A stretch of DNA of 64,000 bases from Thauera sedimentorum. GTDB lineage: Bacteria; Pseudomonadota; Gammaproteobacteria; Burkholderiales; Rhodocyclaceae. Numbering within the stretch: the stretch's first letter is position 1; each line of letters begins with the position of its first letter. Made by a program: the position numbers and the translations under genes. This document shows positions 8,974-17,040 of the stretch, one piece after another. The DNA lies in contig NZ_JACTAH010000002.1 in assembly GCF_014489115.1 (NCBI RefSeq), forward strand, positions 434,001 through 498,000, given 5' to 3'. Below the pieces are notes generated by a model. It ran no database searches. It saw only the letters and a list, made by a program, of their open reading frames with translations, and was not told the DNA's origin.

Positions 8974-11802
8974 TCAACGGCCGCCGGCAGTTGCGAGCTC
9001 GGCAAATTCGTCCGTCGGCAGCGGCCGGCCGAACAGGTAGCCCTGCATCTGGTCGCAGCCATGCTCGTAGAGCTGGCGCTGCTGCTCGACGCTCTCCACG
9101 CCTTCGGCGATCACGCGCATGTGCAGGCTGTGCGCCATGGCGATGATGGCGGCGACGATGGATGCGGCGTTGCTGCCATCCTCCATGTCGCGCACGAAGG
9201 ACTGGTCGATCTTCAAGGTGTCGATCGGGAAGCGGCGCAGGTAGGCGAAGCTGGAATAGCCGGTGCCGAAGTCGTCCAGCGCCAGCTCCACGCCGATCTG
9301 CTTGAGCCGGCGCAGCGTTTCCTCGGTGCGCCCGACCGCCCCCATCAGCATGCTTTCGGTCAGTTCCAGTTCCAGCAGTCGCGGCGGCAGGCCGGTTTCC
9401 GCGAGGATGGCGACCACCCGCCCGGGCAGGTCGGGCTCGCGGAACTGGCGGGCGGAGACATTGACCGCAATGCGCAGCTCGCCCAGCCCCTGCGCGCGCC
9501 AGCGCTGCGCCTGCGCGCAGGCCTCGCGCAGCACCCATTCGCCGATCGGGCCGATCAGGCCGAGCTCCTCGGCCAGCGGGATGAAGCGCAGCGGCGCCAC
9601 CTGGCCCAAGCGCGGATGCCGCCAGCGCAGCAGGGCCTCGGCACCGCACACCCGACCGCTGTCCGCATCCACCTGCGGCTGGTAGACCAGGTGCAGTTCG
9701 CCGCGCTCCAGCGCGTGGCGCAGCTCCTGCTCGATGTCGAGCCGGTCCTGCATCTGGCGGTCCATCTCCGCGGTGAAGAAGCTGATCGCGTCGCGCCCGG
9801 CCTCCTTGGCCCGGTACATGGCCATGTCGGCGTTGCGCAGCAGGGTCTCGGCGTCGTCCCCGTCGCGCGGATACAGGCTCACGCCGATGCTGCAGGTCAC
9901 GTAGAAGCCGCGCCCGTCGATCAGGATGGGCTCGGCCAGCGCCTGCTGCACCCGGCGCAGCACCGGATAGCCGTCCTGCTCGCCGATGAGGTCGGGCAGC
10001 AGGACGACGAATTCGTCGCCGCCCTGGCGAGCCGCGGTATCGCCCTCGCGCAGCGCGCCCGCGATCCGCCGCGCGGCCTCGCGCAGCAGCACGTCGCCCT
10101 GGGTGTGGCCGAGGTTGTCGTTCACCAGCTTGAAGTGGTCGAGATCCACCACCGCCACCGCCAGCGCGCTGCCGTGGCGGTGGGCCACGTGGATGGCCTG
10201 CTCCAGGCGGTCGCCCATCAGGCTGCGGTTGGGCAGGCCGGTGAGCGCGTCGTACTTGGCCTGATGCTCGATCTGCCGCAGGTAGAGCGTGCGTTCGGTG
10301 ACGTCCTTGAGCACGCCGACCACGTAGCCGTCACCGTCGGCATCGGCTTCGCCGACCCGCGCCAGCGAACACTCGCACCAGAACCCGCTGCCGTCGGCAT
10401 GGCGGCCGGTCAGCTCCAGCACGGTGTCGCGTCGCGCCGCGAGCGCCGCGTGCAGTTCCGCCCGGCCCGCGGCATCGATGCTGCTCAGGGCGGAGAGCGG
10501 CGCCCCCGCCAGCGCCTCGTGCGACTGGCCGGTCAGGCGCTCGACCGCCGGATTGGCGTAGATCAGCCGCGCTTCGTCCCCGTGGAGGTCGACGATCAGC
10601 ACGCCGTCGCTGGAAGACTCCAGCGCCCGCTCGCGCAGGTGCAGCGCCGCCTCGGCCAGCCGGCGGGCCTGCACCGTGCGCTGGCTGGCAATGCCGAAGG
10701 CGAGGTCCTCGGCCAGTTCGCGCAGCAAGGCCACGCCGGCCGCGTCGAGGTCCGCCGGGCTGGCCGCGCCGATGCACAGGGCGCCGAGCAGGCGCTCGCC
10801 GTCCATCAGCGGAAAAGCGATCAGGGCGCTGCAGCCGGCAGCGCGCGCGGCCGCCCACAGCCCCTTTCCGGCATCGGTCGGATCGGCCAGGTGCACCAGC
10901 CGCCGCACGCTTATCGCCAGGCGCGCAGGATCCTCATCCTCGGCCCCCTGCGCCGCCAGCGCACGACAGAAATCCGCCGCCCGGCCGGCCGCCGCGACAT
11001 CGCGCACCGCCAGGCCATCGAACAAGGCGATGCGGGCAAAGCGGAAGCGGCCGGATTCGACCAGCACCCGGCAGATGCCGTCGACCAGGCCGGCTTCGTC
11101 CTCGGCGTGCACCAGGGTCTCGTTGCCGCGGCTCAGGGTGCGCAGGATGCGCTGCAGGCGCAGCATGGGTTCGATCACCAGGCCGCCGATCGCCAGGTTG
11201 AGCGCCAGTACCAGCAGCGCCGCCATGACGACCACCGCGACGACCATCCCGTTGCGCGACGCGATCGAGGTGCGGTTGAACTCGTCCTCGTAGCCGCTGG
11301 CGCCGATCAGCCAGCCGAGCTCCTCGTGGATGCGAAACACCGCCAGCTTGCGCCGCGCCTGCTCCTCGCCCAGTTCCGGGTTGCGCCAGGCGTAGCTCAG
11401 CACCCCCTCGCGCTGCGCCAGCATCCGGCCGACCACCGCACGGCTGAGGACGTCGCCCGCGTGCAGTGCATCGGCCGCACCGCGGTCCGGGTGGACGATG
11501 AAATGCCCGTAGTTGGCGCCCGGGTTGGCGTCGATGATGAAGACGTAGCCGCTGTCGCCGATGGCGAAGCCGCTCAGCCGGCGGCGCAGGCCGTCGAGGT
11601 CACCGCCGGCCGCACGATGGCTGTCCACCAGGTCGTGCACCAGCGCATCGATCGTCCCCAGCTCGCGCTCGGCCTCCTCGCGCCCCTGGCGGTCGAGAAA
11701 GGCCACGCCGGCCAGCACGAAGGGCAGCATCACCAGCAGCACGACCACCACCACGATGGCCGACAGCTTTGCCCGCAGGCCCAGGTGGGCCGATTCCGCC
11801 AT
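8974..11802 (-). CDS. Membrane-bound Cache-GAF-PAS-GGDEF-EAL cyclic-di-GMP enzyme
   Basis: A 942-residue sensor. Domain order: membrane helix (about 10-33), periplasmic single-Cache-type domain (YVFIIDANPGANYGHF), second helix (about 195-215), GAF-like region, PAS (SSSDGVLIVDLHGDEARLIY), GGDEF with an intact active site (RQGGDEFVVLLPD) and EAL with an intact signature (GAEALLRWRHP). Both cyclase and phosphodiesterase motifs look functional. I chose the ATG at 11802 because GGAGG precedes it; an upstream in-frame start at 11988 lacks this. It is divergent from the LRV gene and its NifA-type promoter. Confidence 0.92.
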   Translation of the reverse strand: MAESAHLGLRAKLSAIVVVVVLLVMLPFVLAGVAFLDRQGREEAERELGTIDALVHDLVDSHRAAGGDLDGLRRRLSGFAIGDSGYVFIIDANPGANYGHFIVHPDRGAADALHAGDVLSRAVVGRMLAQREGVLSYAWRNPELGEEQARRKLAVFRIHEELGWLIGASGYEDEFNRTSIASRNGMVVAVVVMAALLVLALNLAIGGLVIEPMLRLQRILRTLSRGNETLVHAEDEAGLVDGICRVLVESGRFRFARIALFDGLAVRDVAAAGRAADFCRALAAQGAEDEDPARLAISVRRLVHLADPTDAGKGLWAAARAAGCSALIAFPLMDGERLLGALCIGAASPADLDAAGVALLRELAEDLAFGIASQRTVQARRLAEAALHLRERALESSSDGVLIVDLHGDEARLIYANPAVERLTGQSHEALAGAPLSALSSIDAAGRAELHAALAARRDTVLELTGRHADGSGFWCECSLARVGEADADGDGYVVGVLKDVTERTLYLRQIEHQAKYDALTGLPNRSLMGDRLEQAIHVAHRHGSALAVAVVDLDHFKLVNDNLGHTQGDVLLREAARRIAGALREGDTAARQGGDEFVVLLPDLIGEQDGYPVLRRVQQALAEPILIDGRGFYVTCSIGVSLYPRDGDDAETLLRNADMAMYRAKEAGRDAISFFTAEMDRQMQDRLDIEQELRHALERGELHLVYQPQVDADSGRVCGAEALLRWRHPRLGQVAPLRFIPLAEELGLIGPIGEWVLREACAQAQRWRAQGLGELRIAVNVSARQFREPDLPGRVVAILAETGLPPRLLELELTESMLMGAVGRTEETLRRLKQIGVELALDDFGTGYSSFAYLRRFPIDTLKIDQSFVRDMEDGSNAASIVAAIIAMAHSLHMRVIAEGVESVEQQRQLYEHGCDQMQGYLFGRPLPTDEFAELATAGGR

Positions 11803-12009
11803 AACTCCTCCCGCGGCGCGTACTTGCGTGCACTCATGCCGCCGGCCAGAACCGGTGGCGCTGAGCTCCTCCTTTCGGTGCCGGCGCTTCGCGGCGCCGG
11901 GGCCGGCTTGTGTCGCTCCCTGATCCGGTCCAGCGGCGGGAACGTGCCGGGGTCCGGCCGGGCCGGACTCCGTGTCCGGAGCGTCCATGGGGTTTGTTGC
12001 GGGGCTTTG

Positions 12010-12028
12010 TGTTCCGCAGTGCGGAACA
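12010..12028. promoter_or_regulatory. Perfect 9-1-9 palindrome in the divergent region
   Basis: TGTTCCGCA-G-TGCGGAACA is a perfect inverted repeat centred at 12019, 208 bp upstream of the GGDEF-EAL start and 222 bp upstream of the LRV -24 element. The half-site resembles operators of dimeric HTH regulators such as the IclR family. The regulator is unknown. Confidence 0.5.
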
Positions 12029-12171
12029 AAACCACTCTGTGTGCTTTATCGGATATTACGCATAAAGCAAGCGATGTGAAGTCGATTCCTCAATTTGGGG
12101 AGCATTTTTCACAGTTTGCCGAAATCACCGCGGGAGCCGTGTGCCGTTTGCCACCATGGGCAGGACCCGCT

Positions 12172-12187
12172 TGTCGGCTTTCCGACA
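12172..12187 (+). promoter_or_regulatory. NifA-type upstream activator site before the LRV gene
   Basis: TGT (12172-12174), ten bases, ACA (12185-12187) is the classical NifA activator site. It lies 54 bp upstream of a -24/-12 promoter. The interior CGGCTTTCCG resembles the site before nifE. Confidence 0.75.
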
Positions 12188-12239
12188 CACTTCGCGCGGC
12201 GCGCCACTGCCAAGCCGCGGCGAGCGACGCCCGCCCTCC

Positions 12240-12255
12240 GGGCACGCGAATTGCG
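12240..12255 (+). promoter_or_regulatory. Sigma-54 promoter of the LRV gene
   Basis: GGGCACGCGAATTGC has GG (12241-12242) and GC (12253-12254) exactly 10 bp apart. It matches the TGGCAC-N5-TTGC consensus except at the first base. A start of transcription near 12266 would leave about 27 nt before the proposed TTG codon. Confidence 0.75.
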
Positions 12256-12292
12256 TTTCCACACGCTGTCCGATTTTCCCGACACCGAACCC

Positions 12293-13054
12293 TTGACCAC
12301 CGACCCGCCCACCTCCGGCCACGACTACCAGCCGCCACAGAACCCCTGTACCCGCTGCAGGCTGCGCGACGACACGCTGGCGCGCGGCGCCTGCGCACCC
12401 GGCGACGCCTGCCTGGTGGTGAACAGCGGCCGCCAGATCGACCGCTTCCTGTCGCGCAACCGCGAGTACGCGGAAGCCTGTCTGGACGACCCGTTCTGGG
12501 AACGCCGCGCCATCGCCGCGCGCTGGGCGCCGGCGGAGGCCGCGGCGCGGCTGATCGACGACCCCGACGAAACCGTGCGCCGCGCGGTCGCCACCCGCCT
12601 CACCGGCGGCGCCCTGCTGCGCCTGGCGCGCGACCCGGACCGCGAGGTGCGCGTTACCGTCGCCAGCCGATTGCCGCCCGCGCTGCTCGACAAGCTCATG
12701 CGCGACACCGACTACGCGGTGCGCCTGCAGGTCGCCCGCCGCCTGCCGCACGGGCGCCTGCCGCGCATGGCACAGGACCCCGACCCGGTGGTGCGCAAGG
12801 AAGTCGCCCGGCGCCTGCCGCCCTTCGCCCTCGGCCGCATGGCCCGCGACCCCGACCCGGAGATCCGCGCGCTGGCCGCCGCCCGCATGCTGCCCGAGGA
12901 CGCCGCCCGCCTGCTCGACGACCCGGACTGGACCGTGCGTGCCGCCGCGCTCGCACAGGCGCCCGCCGACGCGGTACGCGCCCTGCTCGACGACCCCGAG
13001 CCCGACGTCCGCCTGCTCGCCGCCGAACGCCTCGGCCGCGCACCCGAATCCTGA
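12293..13054 (+). CDS. Leucine-rich-repeat-variant (LRV) protein with an N-terminal 4Fe-4S cysteine motif
   Basis: About 253 residues. The N-terminus has the cysteine set PCTRCRLRDD...GACAPGDAC, matching the Fe-S module of the Azotobacter vinelandii LRV protein. About eight degenerate repeats of roughly 24 residues follow (ARLIDDPDETVRRAVATRL, LARDPDREVRVTVASRL), which form an LRV solenoid. The family is linked to nif regions; its partner is unknown. No ATG or GTG lies in frame near the Cys motif. The TTG at 12293 fits just downstream of the sigma-54 promoter. A TTG at 12095 lies upstream of that promoter and is unlikely. Confidence 0.78.
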   Translation: MTTDPPTSGHDYQPPQNPCTRCRLRDDTLARGACAPGDACLVVNSGRQIDRFLSRNREYAEACLDDPFWERRAIAARWAPAEAAARLIDDPDETVRRAVATRLTGGALLRLARDPDREVRVTVASRLPPALLDKLMRDTDYAVRLQVARRLPHGRLPRMAQDPDPVVRKEVARRLPPFALGRMARDPDPEIRALAAARMLPEDAARLLDDPDWTVRAAALAQAPADAVRALLDDPEPDVRLLAAERLGRAPES

Positions 13055-13069
13055 AACGAGGACCGTGCC

Positions 13070-14029
13070 ATGAACGCACCCGCCCCCGCCGCTGCCACGC
13101 CCGACCTGCTCGGTGAGTTGGCCTTCCGCCTGTGTACCGCCGTGCGCCCGGTGCCGGGCCACGCCACCCTGCTCGACGCCCTGGCCCGCGAAGGCGGCCC
13201 CGAGTTCGCCCCGCGGGTGTCGCGCGGCGGCTGGTTCCGCCCGGGGCGCCTGCTCGACGCCGACGGCCGCTGCGTGGCCGAGGACGCCCACGGCTGGCTG
13301 GAACAGGCGTGGGCCGAAGCGGACGAGGACGCCGACGCGCTCGCCGACCGCCTGTGCGGGCAGGGCTACCGGATCACGCGCGACCAGGGCGTCACCCACT
13401 ACCTGGTCGCCCCCTACGGCAAGAGGCCGGCGGAGTACCTTCAGCTCGAAGTCGAGGAGCTGCAGGAGGCCAGCAGCCATGAGCTCGACTGCGGCGAAGG
13501 CATCGACTCGATCGAGACCCTGCTCGACCGCCCGGACGGGCTGCCGCCGCCCGCGCCGATCGGCCGTCCGCGCTACAGCTTCCGCCGCCTCACCGACGTT
13601 GCCGCCTGGACCGAACGCATCGCCGCCCAGGCCGGCAAACCCGCACCGGTACTGCGCTTCCTCGACGAATGGGCGCGCGCCAGCGCCGGCCAGCAGCGCC
13701 ACTTCTGCGACCACTGGGTGCTGGCGCTCTCCGAGCACCTTGACCGCTACCGCCAGACCCGCTACGGCGCGGTGCCGGTGGCCGCCCACGCCCCGAGCTG
13801 GCAGGGCGCCGACGACGCCCGCGGCACCGAACTCGCCCAGCAACTGCACGACTTCGACCGCGCCGCCGGCTACGGCTTCGCCTGGTACTTCCACATGGTC
13901 AGCGGTCGACGCGTGCCACGCAGCCTGCCGCCCAAGGTCTATGCCGACCTGCAGGAGGACCTCGCCTACCTGCCGCAGCGCGACCTCGCGCTGGTCACCG
14001 GCTGGGTCACCGAGCCCTACAGCATCTGA
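13070..14029 (+). CDS. Hypothetical protein in the nif region
   Basis: A 319-residue soluble acidic protein, not recognised. It has no signal peptide, membrane helix or clustered cysteines. The middle is rich in Asp/Glu (VEELQEASSHELDCGEGI), and the C-terminal third has conserved-looking Trp/Tyr residues (GYGFAWYFHMVSGRRVPRSL). It lies 15 bp after the LRV gene with a GAGG ribosome site, so it is probably in the same NifA-controlled transcript. That suggests a nitrogen-fixation accessory role, but no function can be assigned. Confidence 0.7.
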   Translation: MNAPAPAAATPDLLGELAFRLCTAVRPVPGHATLLDALAREGGPEFAPRVSRGGWFRPGRLLDADGRCVAEDAHGWLEQAWAEADEDADALADRLCGQGYRITRDQGVTHYLVAPYGKRPAEYLQLEVEELQEASSHELDCGEGIDSIETLLDRPDGLPPPAPIGRPRYSFRRLTDVAAWTERIAAQAGKPAPVLRFLDEWARASAGQQRHFCDHWVLALSEHLDRYRQTRYGAVPVAAHAPSWQGADDARGTELAQQLHDFDRAAGYGFAWYFHMVSGRRVPRSLPPKVYADLQEDLAYLPQRDLALVTGWVTEPYSI

Positions 14030-14044
14030 GACGGGCGCATAGCT

Positions 14045-14117
14045 TGTAGGAGCGGCCTTGGCCGCGATACGGCCGGCGAGGAAACCATCGCCGCATCGCG
14101 GCCAAGGCCGCGCCAAC
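14045..14117. repeat. REP/BIME-like inverted repeat, copy 1
   Basis: Arms GTAGGAGCGGCCTTGGCCGC and its reverse complement surround a variable loop of about 25 bp. The right arm ends imperfectly (CGCCAACA instead of CTCCTACA). It sits between convergent genes and could terminate both transcripts. Confidence 0.9.
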
Positions 14118-14132
14118 ACCCGTCGGCGACCC

Positions 14133-14516
14133 TCAATGCCGCGCGAACAGGTCGCGCACGCCGCACACCAGGCGCAGCGGGTCGAAGCGCACACCGTCCA
14201 GCTCCTCGCCGGCGATCAGCTTGTCCACCGCCGCGCGCGGCTCGCTCTCGCCGGTGAGCAGCACTTCCGCGCCGCGTTTGGCCATGTGGCGGCGGAAGCC
14301 GTCACCCGCGCTGCCGGCGATGACCAGCGCCACGCCATCCAGCGGATGCGGCCCCGCATCGTCAAAATAGTGGAACAGCTGCGCGCGCTCCAACCGCACG
14401 CGCTGCGGCTCGGTCAGCGGGCGGCCGGCGTCCCAGTCGAACACCAGCCACTCCGCGGCCTTGCCGGCGTGCCCGGCGATGTGCGCGAATTCGCGCGTGG
14501 CCACCGCGATCTTCAT
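14133..14516 (-). CDS. NifX/NifB-associated FeMo-cofactor-binding family protein
   Basis: A 127-residue protein of the dinitrogenase iron-molybdenum cofactor (NifX/NafY/NifB C-terminal) fold: it opens MKIAVATREFAHIAGHAGKA and has FHYFDDAGPHPLDGVALVI. Members bind or carry FeMo-co precursors. It is distinct from the nifX at 20069. Its ATG overlaps the upstream NifZ-like stop by 4 bp, and it is the last gene of a three-gene minus-strand operon behind a sigma-54 promoter. The precise cofactor intermediate is unknown. Confidence 0.8.
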   Translation of the reverse strand: MKIAVATREFAHIAGHAGKAAEWLVFDWDAGRPLTEPQRVRLERAQLFHYFDDAGPHPLDGVALVIAGSAGDGFRRHMAKRGAEVLLTGESEPRAAVDKLIAGEELDGVRFDPLRLVCGVRDLFARH

Positions 14517-14782
14517 GCGGTCGCCACCGCCGGCGAGTAGTGCTGGGTAAGCTCGTCGACCAGGCAGCCGACCGGCGGCCCGAGCACTTCGTCCGCGCCT
14601 TCGAAGCGCACCGCAAAGATCTCGGTGCGCGTGCCGTCCAGATGGCCGGCCTTGACCACCACGCCGCGCGTGCCGGCGGCGGCCAGCAGCGCGCCCTCTG
14701 CCACCTCGGGCAGGCTGCCGTCGTTGAACAGGTCCTCGCTGGCGAACACCACTTCGCCCAGCCCGTAGCTAGCGCCGTCCAT
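14513..14782 (-). CDS. Short NifZ-like domain protein
   Basis: An 89-residue protein. Its body (YGLGEVVFASEDLFNDGS, GTRGVVVKAG, FEGADEVLGPPVGCLVDEL) follows the SH3-like NifZ pattern (GD-V-a-DI-NDGs-p, rGt-G-V). It is shorter than and distinct from the classical NifZ at 33026. A strong AAGGAGG precedes the ATG. It lies between the ferredoxin and the NifX-like gene. A role in nitrogenase maturation is inferred from family and context. Confidence 0.72.
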   Translation of the reverse strand: MDGASYGLGEVVFASEDLFNDGSLPEVAEGALLAAAGTRGVVVKAGHLDGTRTEIFAVRFEGADEVLGPPVGCLVDELTQHYSPAVATA

Positions 14783-14794
14783 GATGCGCCCTCC

Positions 14795-15118
14795 TTACCA
14801 GAGTTCCGCGGGCGCCTTGAGGCGCTCCACCGGGGTGTCGCCGATCAGGTGCTCGTCGATGATCGCCCCCACGTCGCCGGCGCTCACGCCGGTGTACATG
14901 ACGCCTTCCGGGTACACCAGCACGCTCGGGCCGGCCGAACACGGGCCCAAACAGCCGGTGTTGGTCACCGCATAGTCGTTCCACAGGTTGCGGGACTGGA
15001 AGGCCTCGAGAAAGGTCTGATAGACCTCGTTGCAGCCGCGCTGCTGACAGGAGCCGCGCGGATGGCCCGGTGGACGGCCCTGGACGCAGACGAGGACGTG
15101 TTTCTTCGGCTTGAGCAT
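14795..15118 (-). CDS. Thioredoxin-like [2Fe-2S] ferredoxin (Shethna Fe-S protein I type)
   Basis: A 107-residue ferredoxin of the thioredoxin-like class. The first ligand region is CVQGRPPGHPRGSCQQRGC and the second is TNTGCLGPCSAGPSVLVYPEG, the C-x3-C pair of the family. Homologues near nif genes in Azotobacter are the Shethna FeSI proteins, thought to be redox or protective partners of nitrogenase. GGAG lies 6 nt before the ATG at 15118. It is the first gene of the minus-strand operon and divergent from the CCG-domain gene. Confidence 0.88.
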   Translation of the reverse strand: MLKPKKHVLVCVQGRPPGHPRGSCQQRGCNEVYQTFLEAFQSRNLWNDYAVTNTGCLGPCSAGPSVLVYPEGVMYTGVSAGDVGAIIDEHLIGDTPVERLKAPAELW

Positions 15119-15238
15119 GACGGACTCCAAAAAACGTGACAGTCGCGCAGCGACTCTCGAACCTCCCCTCTACCGCTTGCGGGAGAGGGGCCGGGGGTGA
15201 GGGAAGCGGTCGTGACCGCCCGGTTGCCCCCTTGCCTA

Positions 15239-15253
15239 GCAAACCCGATGCCA
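15239..15253 (-). promoter_or_regulatory. Sigma-54 promoter of the ferredoxin operon
   Basis: On the minus strand TGGCATCGGGTTTGC has GG (15252-15251) and GC (15240-15239) 10 bp apart and differs from the core consensus by one base. It lies 121 bp upstream of the ferredoxin ATG. I saw no TGT-N10-ACA activator site nearby. Confidence 0.65.
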
Positions 15254-15260
15254 GATGTGC

Positions 15261-15275
15261 TGGCGCCAATTTTGC
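15261..15275 (+). promoter_or_regulatory. Sigma-54 promoter of the CCG-domain Fe-S gene
   Basis: TGGCGCCAATTTTGC has GG (15262-15263) and GC (15274-15275) 10 bp apart with one core mismatch. Transcription would start near 15287, which supports translation from the ATG at 15311. Its -24 box is 9 bp from the -24 box of the divergent promoter. Confidence 0.62.
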
Positions 15276-15310
15276 TACGCCGCTCCGGTACCCCACCGGC
15301 AGCCCCGACC

Positions 15311-16786
15311 ATGCAGAACGACACCCCGACCCGCGCCGCCCCGGCCGCCCATGATTTTTCCGCCGACGCCTTCGGCTTCAATCCCGGCGTCAGCTTTGCG
15401 CCCGCGCCCCCCGCTGCACCCGATCCCGCCGCCGACGGCATGGCGGCGGCACTGGACTGGTCGGCCTACGCCAACTACGGCCAGGGCGACGCCTACGCCG
15501 GCATCCCGGCGCGCGGCGGGCACTACGCCCGCGCGGTGGCGGTGTGCATCGGCAATCGCCAGTGCCAGCGCGCCGAGCGCAAGGGCGTGATGTGCCCGAG
15601 CTTCCGCCTCACCGGCGAGGCCCAGCATTCGACCCGCGGGCGCGTGGAAGCGCTCAAGGCGGTGCTCAACGCCGACGGCGCCGAGATCGATTTCGACAGC
15701 CCCGAGCTGGCCGCCGCCATGGAGCTGTGCGTCGGCTGCAAGGGCTGCAAGCGCGAATGCCCCAACGGCGTGGACATGGCCCTGCTGCGCACCGAATACC
15801 TGGCCCAGCGCGCCAGGAAGCACGGCCTCGCGCCGCGCGAGCGCGTGTTTGCCCACAGCACGCGCTGGCTGGAGCGCTGGCCCTGGCTGGGCCGCCTGAT
15901 CCGCCTGCGCAACCGCCTGCCGCTGGCCGCCCGCCTGGGCGAGCGCTGGCTGGGGCTGGCCGCCGCGCGCCGCCTGCCCGAGCCAGCGCCGCGGCCCTTC
16001 GCCGCGCCGCCCGCGCCGGCCGCCGAGGCCGAGCGCCCGCGCGTCGCCCTGCTCGTGGACAGCTTCACCCGCCACTTCGAGCCGGGCAACGCCACCGCCG
16101 CCATCGAAGTGCTCAGCGCGGCCGGATACGCAGTACAGCTCATCGAACCGGCCACCGACGACGCCACGCCGCAGCGCGCGCTGTGCTGCGGGCGCAGCCT
16201 GCTGTCCAACGGCCTCATCGACGAGGCGCGGACTGAAGCGCAACGCCTGGTCGCCGCGCTCGCCCCGGCGATCGCCGCCGGCATCCCGGTGGTCGGCCTG
16301 GAGCCCTCCTGTCTCTACATGCTGAAGGACGAGTACTACAGCCTCGGGCTGGGCGCGGAGGTGGACAAGCTTGCCAAACAGGCCTTCCTGTTCGAGGAAT
16401 TCGTCACCAGGGAGCACGCCGCCGGCCGCTTCAAGCTCGCCTTCGGGCCGCTCGCCGGCGAGAAAGTGCTGGTCCACGGCCACTGCCACCAGAAGGCCTA
16501 TGGCGGCATGAAACCGCTCAAGAAGGCGCTGGCGCTGATCCCGCAGCTCGACCTGGAGATCATCGAGGCCGGCTGTTGCGGCATGGCCGGCAGCTTCGGC
16601 CACGAGGCCGAACACCACGCGCTGAGCCTGCAGATGGCCGAAGCCGAGCTGCTGCCGGCGCTGCGTGCGGCGCCGGAGGCCACGGTGGTGGCCGACGGGT
16701 TCTCGTGCCGGCAGCAGATCCACGATGGCGCGGGGCGCCGCGCGGTGCATGCGGCAGTGTTGATGCGGCGGGCGATGGCGGGCTGA
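15311..16786 (+). CDS. CCG-domain iron-sulfur protein (GlpC/GlcF/HdrD-like)
   Basis: About 491 residues. An N-terminal ferredoxin-like part has cysteines in [20 protein letters not shown] and [18 protein letters not shown]. Two CCG domains follow: [13 protein letters not shown] with [13 protein letters not shown], and [12 protein letters not shown] with [15 protein letters not shown]. These are typical of heterodisulfide-reductase-like electron-transfer subunits. No flavin dehydrogenase partner is adjacent. The divergent sigma-54 control with the ferredoxin suggests nitrogenase electron supply, but that is inference. Starts upstream of 15311 precede the promoter. Confidence 0.85.
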   Translation: MQNDTPTRAAPAAHDFSADAFGFNPGVSFAPAPPAAPDPAADGMAAALDWSAYANYGQGDAYAGIPARGGHYARAVAVCIGNRQCQRAERKGVMCPSFRLTGEAQHSTRGRVEALKAVLNADGAEIDFDSPELAAAMELCVGCKGCKRECPNGVDMALLRTEYLAQRARKHGLAPRERVFAHSTRWLERWPWLGRLIRLRNRLPLAARLGERWLGLAAARRLPEPAPRPFAAPPAPAAEAERPRVALLVDSFTRHFEPGNATAAIEVLSAAGYAVQLIEPATDDATPQRALCCGRSLLSNGLIDEARTEAQRLVAALAPAIAAGIPVVGLEPSCLYMLKDEYYSLGLGAEVDKLAKQAFLFEEFVTREHAAGRFKLAFGPLAGEKVLVHGHCHQKAYGGMKPLKKALALIPQLDLEIIEAGCCGMAGSFGHEAEHHALSLQMAEAELLPALRAAPEATVVADGFSCRQQIHDGAGRRAVHAAVLMRRAMAG

Positions 16787-16820
16787 ACGGCCCGGCACAC
16801 TCGGCCGACCTTTACTTGAG

Positions 16821-17013
16821 TCCCTCCCCCTTCAAGGGGGGCGAAGCCGGGGTTTCGCGAAGCACTGCTTCGCGCCGGCTGAGCGGGCCGGCTGTGCAAA
16901 GCCGGCCCTGGGCGGACAGGAGGGGGATGGGTTCGCAGCGGGCGTTGTCGGCGCTCGTATTGCCTCAGGAGAAACCCATCCCCACCCCAACCCTCCCCTT
17001 GAAGGGGAGGGAG
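16821..17013. repeat. Composite CTTGAAG-palindrome repeat, copy A
   Basis: About 190 bp bounded by CCTCCCCCTTCAAGGGGGG and CCTCCCCTTGAAGGGGAGG. The interior holds a GCCGGCTGAGCGGGCCGGCT block and GGGGATGGGTT / AAACCCATCCCC inverted motifs. It has no ORF of its own. It fills the gap between the CCG gene and the nifE control region. Confidence 0.88.
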
Positions 17014-17040
17014 CACAAACCCCACACCGCCCCCACACAT

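Noticed and set aside
8701..13116. A 1471-codon plus-strand open frame opposite the GGDEF-EAL gene
   Set aside because: It is antisense to a protein with intact catalytic motifs, and its product is low-complexity Arg/Ala/His-rich. Long antisense frames are expected at this GC content.
15120..15420. A NifA activator site for the divergent ferredoxin and CCG promoters
   Set aside because: No TGT-N10-ACA was found on either strand; the only TGT near 15256 has no matching ACA.
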